A stretch of 64,000 nucleotides of DNA from Atopsyche davidsoni (lineage: Eukaryota; Arthropoda; Insecta; Trichoptera; Hydrobiosidae): positions 13,260,501 to 13,324,500 of the forward strand of contig JAILWY010000001.1 of NCBI GenBank assembly GCA_022113835.1, in the 5' to 3' direction. Numbering within the stretch: position 1 is the first letter of the stretch; every line of letters begins with the position of its first letter. The position numbers and the translations under genes were made by a program. Shown piece by piece: positions 55,241 through 64,000 of the stretch. The notes under the pieces were generated by a model, which did no database searches, was not told where the DNA came from, and saw nothing but the letters and a program-made list of their open reading frames with translations.

Positions 55241-57320
55241 ATACTAATACCTGCATGGGTAAATAAATACGCATCCTGATTAACATTAATCCAATTTAAT
55301 ATATATATTTCAGCAGTGTAAAGCCTGAAAGTCGCAGTGGAACGTCAGGGACACGTATTTACACTAGTACATCATTGTCAAAATATTTGAAGCAGAAATA
55401 CACAAAGCAGCAAAAATAATAAAACATTTATTCTAATGATTTACATTGTCAGAGCATATGTGTGTCTAATTTATAGCTTCTCATTAAAAATAATGAAATC
55501 ATTCGTTACAAGATGTCCGTAATTACCGAGTCAATATTTTATGCAGCCATAAATTTATATAAGAATCACCGAAGCGGAATGTCCCGAGGGCCCTCGGCTT
55601 CCTGCGGCCGCTTCGCATAAGTAACCGGTTATTATGAAATTGAATACATCCACCAACACCAACTAACGACTGCAAAATCCTGTCAATGGTTTAAATCGAC
55701 TGAAACACCTTAAGCTCTCGCCCGACCCCGTGCTGGTGATGAAGGCGGTTTGAACACAATGTACGACAGCGCAGCCAGTGCTCTCAAAGCAGGAGTAGCT
55801 TTTCTTAGCTTATTTAAAAAGCATCCTTCAAACCAAATCTGTTTTAAAAAATTATAAAATTGTCATATATAAATACAACCCATACAACAGGTTGTATACC
55901 TAAATTTTGTCTCACCTAAAAAGGAATGAGTATTCAACGAATCCGCATTATACAGTATGCATACCAATTGATAATCGCCTTGTGTACAATTTTTTTTAAA
56001 TCTAGTTATATAATATATAAAATTCACCCATCTGTGTTAATTAAAAAATATATATATACTTGATAATTACTATACTATGACAATTTGATGAAGAGATAAA
56101 AATTGCGGCCCGTAAACCATTAAATAATATGATTAAGCACGTTGGGTTAGGTTAGGCTAGATTAATTATTTGTGATGTTTTCCTTAAAAAGATTAACGGT
56201 CTTTTAGCGTGGAGTGCAATGGTGTCGCTGCTGCAGGAAATAGCTTCTGACATGTTTATCTCTGGTGAACGTACCGAATGAATTAGCATGGCATCATAAA
56301 CTGTTCTGCTGATACCAAAATGGCTTCTCTTAAAGATCGAATTGACCAACATTGTAGCTTAATGCGTTTCTTCAAAGTGGGAAACTGGTTATTACTGGAC
56401 ATTCACTTTAATTATTGCTGTTTATATAAATAAATAATGCCATAAACAATATTTAAGCGCTTGTTTCCTTTTATTTTAGACGTCGAGCTTTTATACATCA
56501 AATGTTAAAGAAGACTTTCACATTTTATATTAGAAATTAAATACACATATACTCTGATTCTGATACTTTTTAGCTACTACATATATATTGCCTGAAGATT
56601 TATAATCATAATTATATAGCGGAAGCTAATAATTAAGCGTTCAAGTGATTACTGTACACACATAAAATGGTGTGCACAGTGAATTAATTTTCATGAGATT
56701 TAAATTCACACCCACTAGGGAAGAGCAGTCTGGTGATTTCATCCTTTTATTTCTAGCCCTATGAACAGACGAGAATATAAACCATTAGCCGTTTAAATAC
56801 ATAATTATAATTAGGCCTTTATACGTCCATAAGTGCGGGTCTATTGAATGTTGATTTACAATATATTTTTACATGAGCTCTACAAACGAGAGACATCTAT
56901 ATTATAATTATACTAATGAGGGTATTTATCATTGAAGTTATGCAGGCGTTATTAAAGCAATCCAAGGCAATTGAGATTGTGTACGTCTTGTCACGTTTCC
57001 GGTTTTAACATTTAATTAGAACATGTATCGTAATCGAAGAATTTTCTTTTTATTAAACCTGAAAAGAATATAAACGTTTTTGCAGAATCGGAAATAGCTT
57101 TACTTTCCCTGGGTGCATATTTCGTAACAAACATGAATGTCAATATACTCGTAAAGCAAAGAAAGTCTTTGAATTGAAAGAATTTAATCCTTAATTTCTA
57201 AGGTAATAACCGAAACAGCACAGCTTGAGGTGTAAACTAGTCCAAGTTGTATATATTATTGATTTTTGTGAAGACCGTCTCACAGGAAGTACGATTTTGC
57301 CTATACAGGTTTTATTGATT
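55241..57320. other. AT-rich stretch with one GC-richer block
   Basis: 55560-55770 is GC-richer (GAGGGCCCTCGGCTTCCTGC) and could be regulatory. A 66-codon minus-strand frame at 56152-56352 has no recognised domain. A short TTAGG run is at 56145-56156. Confidence 0.35.
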
Positions 57321-57326
57321 GATAAT

Positions 57327-57402
57327 GTCACGATCACGATGATATTTTTCAGAGAGTTTCTTTAATCAATTTTCAATATTTGAAAAAATGTACTAATTCA
57401 TT
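57327..57402 (+). mobile_element. SINE tail fragment
   Basis: CACGATGATATTTTTCAGAG and the following TTTCTTTAATCAATTTTCAA match the 3' part of the SINE at 55078-55240. The tRNA-like head is absent. Confidence 0.6.
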
Positions 57403-57479
57403 AACAATAGTCCAAGTTGTATATTTATTTTAAAAACTGATGCGTTTCGTTTGCGGGTATTAGTGTTAACAACGCCTAA

Positions 57480-57730
57480 TTTTGCAACTCACCCGCGCCC
57501 TCGCCCCGGCGGAACAAAGCGGTCTCACCTGGGCCAGGTTAATTGCATTACGCTTCGTCTACAGCTGACTTATTAGCGCCCATTGTAAACTCGTTCTGTG
57601 CGCCCGCCGAGGGAAGGGTTAAGTCATTATAAATAAGTGCGAGTGCTCACGACTCGGACGTAAAAAGCCCCTCGGAACAATTTCATACGAGACGCCTTAA
57701 CCTTTGCGAGCCGCTGTACAATAATTTGTT
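57480..57730. promoter_or_regulatory. GC-rich non-coding block
   Basis: CACCCGCGCCCTCGCCCCGG and a second GC patch CGCCCGCCGAGGGAAGGGTT flank a TTAATTGCATTACG core. No coding frame. Candidate conserved element. Confidence 0.25.
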
Positions 57731-58540
57731 TTAATGCGAACTGCTTTCAATTATATTGAGATCTTGAAAACATGCATACATTAAGTCACCCACTTAATAT
57801 ATATTTTGTATTACTAATTAATTTCAAGCGTGGTTTATCGAAGTCATTACACGGTATAAATGGTTTGATGCGCTATGACATATCTCTTCAAATGTTACTA
57901 AACTACACTCAATGTTTATTTTTTGGCATTAAAATAACACATTTCATAAACACTGTTTCAGTATTATAAATTTAAAAAAAAACAGACAATTTAATCATAA
58001 AATATTTATATTCGAAAAATTTAGGATTATCAGCTTATATATTATTTTAATTTATTGGTACTTTATCTAATTAAGTGCACCAATTGCATGAAGAGGAGCC
58101 ACTGTATATTAAAAGTAGGATGCTGTTGAATGACCATCATGTTGTCCGACAATAAACAGCCAAGCGGACGATGAATCACAGCCAAAGTCATTACAATTAC
58201 AGTCATAATATATTGCATATTAAAAAGGAATTTCGAAATGATTTCTCCGAGAAATCGAGTAATACACGGAATTGTAAAGGTTAACATAAATTACACACTT
58301 CGTGTATGGCTAATTCATTTATAAGTTGAATTAACGGCCTCAAACACCGTCGACTTAAATCATGCATACAAAAAATAAGTAATGGTTGACCATAAAAATC
58401 TCTCACAGTAATGATCGCTTTCATTCGTCTTTTTGTAAGAAAAAACCTTTTACGGAATAAAATCAGGTAACAAGATATTTTTAAACACGATCGAAAGCTC
58501 ATTCAGAGGAATAGTGATATATTGGTGCATTAAATCATAT

Positions 58541-58911
58541 TCTTCATCAAGTGCCTCTCATCAAGAGAAGGTTGGCGACCATTTCACTCAGCATATCATC
58601 ATGCTGAGCCAGTGTTTATGATTTTCTGTGGTGGGTTCTACACCGCAGTTTTATATTGGAAGGAAAAATCTGCGTATTGCTGTTAGCCAATAGCATTATT
58701 ATATAATCCTTTACTTACAAAGCTCTGGCGTTTAGATCTAATACTCCTGCAGCAAGCTACAGAAACAATACCAGGAGCCTCCCCACCTCCACGAGGTACT
58801 TTCAGAGCACATCTCTCCACAATCACTCCATGTCCATTACCGATCCTTTACACATGCTCAGGGTACTGAATGGCAGCTATACAGCATCAGAATATGCAGA
58901 GCGGGGAGGTT
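58541..58911 (-). mobile_element. Non-autonomous repeat with an RTE-like tail, copy 2
   Basis: One of the two long copies, about 370 bp. On the minus strand it begins AACCTCCCCGC and ends with LSEMVANL-type coding remains and GAGGCACTTGATGAAGA. The body is non-coding. The same head, body and tail order occurs at 63208-63591. Confidence 0.65.
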
Positions 58912-59015
58912 CATCATCTAGTGACAATAAATTATTAAATGACCAAAAATCACAGCTTGAAATCAAATATATTATCATTAATATTTTTTAGTACATAGCA
59001 TAAAAAATATAAGTA

Positions 59016-59419
59016 CAGTAATACCCCGCTTTACGCGACCCCGTTATGTGCGGCTTCACTATAACGCGAATTTCAAATTTCGCGTTTAAATGCCTCGCAT
59101 TACGCGAATTTCATTATTTAAGAATGTGTATGAACATAATGTAATCATTGACTTCTCTTAACAATTTAAAACAGCACTGGGTGTTATGAACGCATTTTAC
59201 AAGAACGTAAAAGAAACGCTACCCAAAAGACAATAGGTGTATTTTTCAGTAAATATAACATGTAATACTGCATAAAGTGTTTTTAGAATTAAAGTGATTG
59301 GTTTAAATGATTCTTTTTTTTTGTATTAAGTTTTGACTATGTATGCATGTTTAATCGTAAACCCCGATATACGCGATTTTTTCCGGAACGTATCCCTCGC
59401 GTAAAGCGGGGTATTACTG
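59016..59419. mobile_element. Complete pogo/Tigger-type MITE
   Basis: The 404-bp element has perfect 23-bp terminal inverted repeats. The left starts CAGTAATACCCCGCTTTACG (59016-59038) and the right is its exact reverse complement (59397-59419). A TA target duplication lies at 59014-59015 and 59420-59421. Sub-terminal ACGCGAATTT words repeat inside. CAGT ends and TA targets define the pogo/Tigger group. No transposase is encoded, so it depends on an element elsewhere. Confidence 0.88.
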
Positions 59420-59591
59420 TAGTGACTTTTGCGTATTTTATCAATTCAATTGCAGTGATGTGAAATATGGCCGTGATTTAAGTTTGGAACACTCAATCGC
59501 GTGTTCATTTTATGAAACAGCGTGTTCCTTATTTGAAAATTCAAATAAGGAAGTGTCCGCGTCGTAAAGCCGCGGCCCCAGTGCGGCGCGC

Positions 59592-59647
59592 GCGCACGCC
59601 CCGCCGCACGCCCCGCCGCACGCCCCGCCGCACGCCCCGCCGCACGC
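59592..59647. repeat. 12-bp C-rich minisatellite
   Basis: About 4.5 copies of CGCACGCCCCGC run in register. The overlapping frames, which are repetitive Gly/Arg/Ala on the minus strand, are by-products. Confidence 0.88.
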
Positions 59648-59892
59648 GCGCGCCGTTTGTCGCGCGTCGCCTGCAATAATAATAATGCACTTCGTCACAT
59701 AGTCGGAATATTTCGCAGCCGGGCGGGGATTTGTAGCGGCCACGCGCGCCAGACTACCGCCCTGGGGGATGCGAGGATAGAATGCGACATATCTTGAGGC
59801 CGCATGTTAAAATAAATATATCTCAAATTCACATAAAGATTGAAAATAATTCACAAGTACACTTATAATAAATAATAAGGCATAATCACTAC

Positions 59893-60060
59893 GTTGGTTC
59901 ACTTATAAATTATGATTGATAAAAAAATTCGTTTAATTGCAGTGGCTCGTTAGCACATGGGGTCAGTGCACCAGCCATGTAAGCTTGGAGATGTGGGTTC
60001 AAATCCCACACAAGTCACGATAATATTTTTCTGAGAGTTTTGATCAATTTCATTATTAAC
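59893..60060 (+). mobile_element. tRNA-derived SINE, diverged copy
   Basis: Leader TTGGTTCACTTATAAATTAT then a short A run and the tRNA-like head, with B box GGGTTCAAATCCC and an intact T stem GTGGG/CCCAC. The tail CACGATAATATTTTTCTGAG follows. The leader matches the spacer of the inverted pair at 55018-55049, showing that the A run lies upstream of the tRNA head in this family. Confidence 0.65.
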
Positions 60061-60651
60061 TTAAACGATAACAATTTTTTACACCACCTTCTTTGATAAA
60101 AAATAAAAATTAACATTATTTATTTTCATTTACAATAGTTGTGCACGTAGGTTATAAGGTGGTTGTGTAAGCAAAAATATGGATGGAAAAGCCTTTTTAT
60201 GCAGTTTTTTGGTAATGCATTTGCTATGTTAGCATAGTAAATAGGTTTTTTAAAGGATATTCGTGTGCTTGTTATTGTGGTGTCGTGAAGTTGTTGACCA
60301 CAAATTTCAAAAACTTCAGGGCATTTTATTCCATGGATAATTTATTAAAATGTATATTATGCCATCAGAAAATCTGAGAGGTTTATATTCTAAGAATACT
60401 CATGGCATAAAAGCTCGCGCAGCAAACACTCCCAGAAAAACCGTGAACTATGTTCAAAACGGGCTCTCATGATAAATCCTAATCCGCGAAAACAAATCCA
60501 GCTGATACTCAACTAAAACAAAGTGCCTCGTAACTCCCCGGCCTCCCCGCCGCGCGACCCCGTCCCCCTCGCTCGCTCTCAATTTGTCATCCGCTCTCCT
60601 AATATACACAAATACCCGGGAGTCATAATACAATTTTTATTATTCGTACGT

Positions 60652-60738
60652 GCCCCGCCGCCCCGCCGCCCCGCAGCCCCGCAGCCCCGCAGCCCCGCAG
60701 CCCCGCAGCCCCGCAGCCCCGCAGCCCCGCCGCCCCGT
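60652..60738. repeat. 8-bp C-rich minisatellite
   Basis: About eleven units of CCCCGCAG or CCCCGCCG. The minus strand reads GGGG separated by four bases, a textbook G-quadruplex-forming pattern. The 155-codon plus-strand frame across it owes its length to the repeat. Confidence 0.9.
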
Positions 60739-60989
60739 CGAGCGAAAGCCGCTAATGGCAGATTTACTCCCGAGACGCCCGCGGGTTACTTAACATTTTT
60801 GATGTTTGTCTTCCCCCGCCCCGGCCTCCTCTTTTGTCTTCTTTGTGCTAACACGTTCTTACATGAAGTATGCATAAGTGGCAGTCTTACGGATTTAGGG
60901 GACAGGGTGGGACCGTTCGTCTTTTTTATTATTCTTTTGTTTGCGTATGGATTATATCTGATGTTTTACTGGCTTAAATGGTCCTTGTG

Positions 60990-62389
60990 AAAATATTTAA
61001 TATGCTGCGGTTATATTAAAGTTTACACGAAATAGAGGGAGGTATACTGAAATTTATTTAAAACTGTATGAAACCGTTTTACAGTTGAAAAAAAACACAC
61101 ACACACGCGTTGTGCAACTCCAGTGTATTTTTTTTTTTAAATTTAAATTTAAATAATGTATAAAAATATTTAAAAAATAAATCACAATTTTACATATTTC
61201 TATGAAATTTATTACTCATAATTATCTATGTCTTCATTTATAAAAGGCTGCAGGCATTGGATATTAATGATATTGTAAACATCTCCGTACTGCGCTTAAG
61301 TACTGATTTGAACTATCAATATTATTATTTATTATGTAATTATTATTTCATAACTTATAATATACACAATGTAATTAATTATATGCGTGTATTTCATTTT
61401 TTTTATTATGATATTAAACATTAATGAAATATAAAGTTTGCTGAGTCATCGCATGTCATTAAATCCGCTGCCGGCATGACTGCAACATTTGGTCTATTAT
61501 TTTTTTAATGTTATCTAATAACAATATATGTAATGAGTATGGTATGAACTCTATTGAGAACAATGACTATACGAGTGTTAATAGTTTGATTGGGTTAATT
61601 GTAATTATTAATGAGCTCGAAAGTAATGCCAATCGCAACAACACCATGGAAATGCAATTACCATAACAGTGAAGGGAAAAAGCACTCTAAGACCATTTAG
61701 TCAAATCTGACAAGGTAGTAGTATTTTTGTGATATGCTTTCAATTATTTTTTTAAATATTGTGATGTGAAGAAAGTTTAATTCTAGTTTTGATAAATATA
61801 TCAGGCTCACACGTTTTGCCTTTTGATGCATAATATCTAAATTATTTAAATATTTTGTTTTGATATTAGAGATAAAATCTAAGCGATATTCTCTACCTTG
61901 TATTACAATAATACGTATCTATATAATGCACCACTACTAATTTCAAGGGAAAAAATTTGCTGGAATTTTTTTTTAGAACTGTGGAGCCTTACGAAGAAAA
62001 TTAAAAGAGAAAGCTATTAAATAAGCTGCTTTTATGCAGTTTAATTTAAATCTCAAGGTGAAAACTATGTATATTTTAGTGAACTGTTACCAGTTCTTAA
62101 GAAAATCTGAATATTTACTCTTTGATAAGAAAAATTGAACAACGAGTGTTTATATATATTTATATTATTTTTCTTTATATATTAGCTTATGTGAATCAAA
62201 TATTCAATTATCTACGAATATTTTTAATTTTTAAAACAAACATATTACTACAGTCGACACCAAATATAAAAATTTTATCATAATAAATTTTATCATCAAA
62301 TTGTTTGAAACATGGATACAAATCGAAGTTTGTTCATGATAAAATTTAAGACACGCGCTCTTGCGAATTTCTTTAAAGAAAAGACCTTT
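60990..62389. other. Very AT-rich stretch
   Basis: No gene was recognised. A 12-bp inverted repeat (AAATTTTATCAT, 62285-62296 and 62336-62347) is the only structure seen. Confidence 0.4.
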
Positions 62390-62640
62390 AAACGCTTTAC
62401 ACGTGGTCGTTACTAATTCTCTGGCTTTCTGGGAGCATCAAGTCGCCGATATTGGAGTCAATAACACTCCAGCCAGCCTACAGCGGCCATCCCGGTCGCC
62501 GTTCCCTCCCTAATGGCGTGGGGTGAGCCCGAGTGTCGAGCAGACAGGCAATATCTGAATGTCATTCCATGCACTGTTTGCGTAAGGGTGCGGGAGGGCT
62601 CTTTAAAGAAAGCCTTTTGGCTACAGGGCTGAGCTAAGTG
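62390..62640. promoter_or_regulatory. GC-richer non-coding block
   Basis: CAGCGGCCATCCCGGTCGCC and neighbouring patches stand above AT-rich flanks. A 68-codon minus-strand frame has no recognised domain. Candidate conserved element. Confidence 0.22.
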
Positions 62641-62812
62641 GATTAAAAATAGCTTGCAATTCAACGATGCTACTTTCTATCTTGGATTCTGTTACGGTAC
62701 ACTTGTTTAAAAATATATGCTATTTTTTAAAGCGTATCTAAAAATCTTTAGATCTTTTAAGCTATAGTTTTGAATTAACTTTCGTTTGACTAAATACATA
62801 ATTATTACTAAT

Positions 62813-62976
62813 ATGATTAGGCACATTAGTTCACACATAGAAGATGATTAAAGAAATTCTCAGAAAAATGTCATCGTGATTTGTGTGGGATTTGAACCCA
62901 CATCTCCCGGCTTACATGGCCGGTGTATTGACCCTTGTACTAACGAATCACGAATACACTACATATGAACCAATGT
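62813..62976 (-). mobile_element. tRNA-derived SINE, diverged minus copy
   Basis: On the minus strand it has leader TTGGTTCATATGTAG, a tRNA-like head with B box GGGTTCAAATCCC, and tail GATGACATTTTTCTGAG. The downstream plus-strand flank AAATACGCATCTGATTGACA resembles the flank after the inverted pair (55268 on), so the repeat unit may be longer than the SINE part. Confidence 0.62.
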
Positions 62977-63207
62977 GCCCAGGCCAACCAAAAATACGCA
63001 TCTGATTGACATTCAATCCAAAAAATAGACAAATGCATAATTGTTAAAAAAAATTAATAATACTCATTTTTAAATTCATGTACAATTTTATCTTTATTCT
63101 GACAATGCGAGAAATTTTAATATAAAAAAATGAATATAAAAGTTATTTCGATAAACATTATTAAATAGACAATTTTTAAAATTTGATTAATTTATTTCGC
63201 ATTAATA

Positions 63208-63591
63208 TCTTCTTTATCAAGTGCCTCTCCTCAGAGGAGGTTAATGACCATTTCACTGAGCATATACTCATGCTGAACCAGTGTTCATGGTTTTCTAAGG
63301 GGGAAATAGTGTAGTGGGTGGGTTCTACACCGCAGTTTTATATTGGAAGGAAAAATCTGCGTACTGCTGCTGCCCAATAGCATTATTATATATTCCTTTA
63401 GCGTTTAGATCTTATACTCAGTCTGCAGCAGACTACTGAAACAATAGCAGGAGCCCCTCCACCTCAACAAGGTATTTTCAGAGCACATCCCTCCACAGTC
63501 ATTCCAAGTCCATTGCCGATCCTTTACACATGCTCAGGGTACAGAATGGCAGCCATGCACAAGCAATACAATGGGAAAAGCGGGGAGGTTT
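63208..63591 (-). mobile_element. Non-autonomous repeat with an RTE-like tail, copy 3
   Basis: About 380 bp, near full-length. It is collinear with 58541-58911 throughout (GGTTCTACACCGCAGTTTTA block, CCAATAGCATTATTATAT block, CATGCTCAGGGTAC block). The minus-strand 3' end carries EMVxNL-like remains and GAGGCACTTGATAAAGAAGA. Confidence 0.65.
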
Positions 63592-63789
63592 AGGAGTGTA
63601 AATTTAAACAAAAAATACGATCAAGCTTTGGACAATTCATTATTTTTGTAAAAACATGGAATATCACAAAATAAACAAGACTGTAGTGCATAAAAAAAAA
63701 TACACAAATTAGTAACGTCAAGATTTAACTTAAAGCTCCATCCGTCATCGCAATGTTGTGTCCTAAATATTTACGCATATTAATAATAT

Positions 63790-64000
63790 GTTTACCTGTT
63801 GATTTATACCCTTCAGTGCCGCGTTTGCGCCGCGATAAAAAGCATTCGCAAATAAACGAAGAATAAAAATGATAAAACTGTGCAGAGGTGTGCAGCTCGG
63901 CACGGCCTCGGGCACCAGCTGCCCCTATTAGGGAATTAAACGCCGTAAACAATGCCTTCCGAGGCGCGCTTTTGCGTGAAAAATACTCTTTCAAACACAC
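63790..64000. promoter_or_regulatory. GC-richer block at the window edge
   Basis: Includes GTGCCGCGTTTGCGCCGCGA and GGCACGGCCTCGGGCACCAG. A minus-strand frame runs off the window edge but shows no recognised domain. It may be regulatory or part of an exon beyond the window. Confidence 0.2.

Noticed and set aside
60523..60990. 155-codon frame containing a hydrophobic C-terminus
   Set aside because: Half of it is translated 8-bp minisatellite. The rest is AT-rich with no recognised domain and no plausible splice support.

Overview
The window looks like a piece of an insect nuclear genome, probably lepidopteran. The background is very AT-rich with short GC-rich islands. The interspersed repeats are an R1-clade non-LTR retrotransposon, RTE-type retrotransposon tails, tRNA-derived SINEs, pogo-type and Tc1/mariner-type MITEs, and short TTAGG runs, the arthropod telomere motif. 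The order-level call is inference: no host gene was recognised. Apart from the two retrotransposon ORFs, no long ORF is present. The window therefore reads as a gene desert or a very large intron. GC-rich blocks carrying ATTA/AATTAG-type words recur every few kb and could be conserved regulatory elements of a developmental locus.

Layout. 1-0.96 kb: GC-rich block that could be a 5' untranslated exon or promoter. 3.4 kb: end of a pogo-like element. 5.5-5.76 kb: GC minisatellite inside a 22-bp direct repeat. 9.5 kb: C-rich minisatellite. 14.4-14.9 kb: possible minus-strand exon and a pre-miRNA-like hairpin. 15.9-16.4 kb: tandem 155-bp units carrying hammerhead ribozyme cores, plus an inverted copy. 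18.05 kb: GC-rich possible exon. 18.45 kb: MITE. 22.5-27.7 kb: R1-clade retrotransposon on the minus strand with both ORFs open. 41.7, 58.5 and 63.2 kb: one non-autonomous repeat family ending in an RTE-like tail. 47.4 kb: fourth, decayed hammerhead copy. 54.8-55.2 kb: perfect 163-bp inverted pair of a tRNA-derived SINE. 59.0-59.4 kb: complete pogo-type MITE with TA target duplication. 59.6 and 60.7 kb: two more C-rich minisatellites.

The only genes that clearly work together are ORF1 (nucleic-acid-binding, zinc knuckles) and ORF2 (endonuclease plus reverse transcriptase) of the R1-clade element. They overlap by 26 bp on the minus strand and are followed by a 3' UTR with a terminal stem-loop and a 54-nt poly(A). 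The most unusual signal is the hammerhead array. Two minus-strand cores spaced exactly 155 bp apart would release a 155-nt RNA that could circularise, as in retrozyme-like or Penelope-associated hammerhead repeats. Their stem III is minimal and palindromic, which suggests activity as a dimer.
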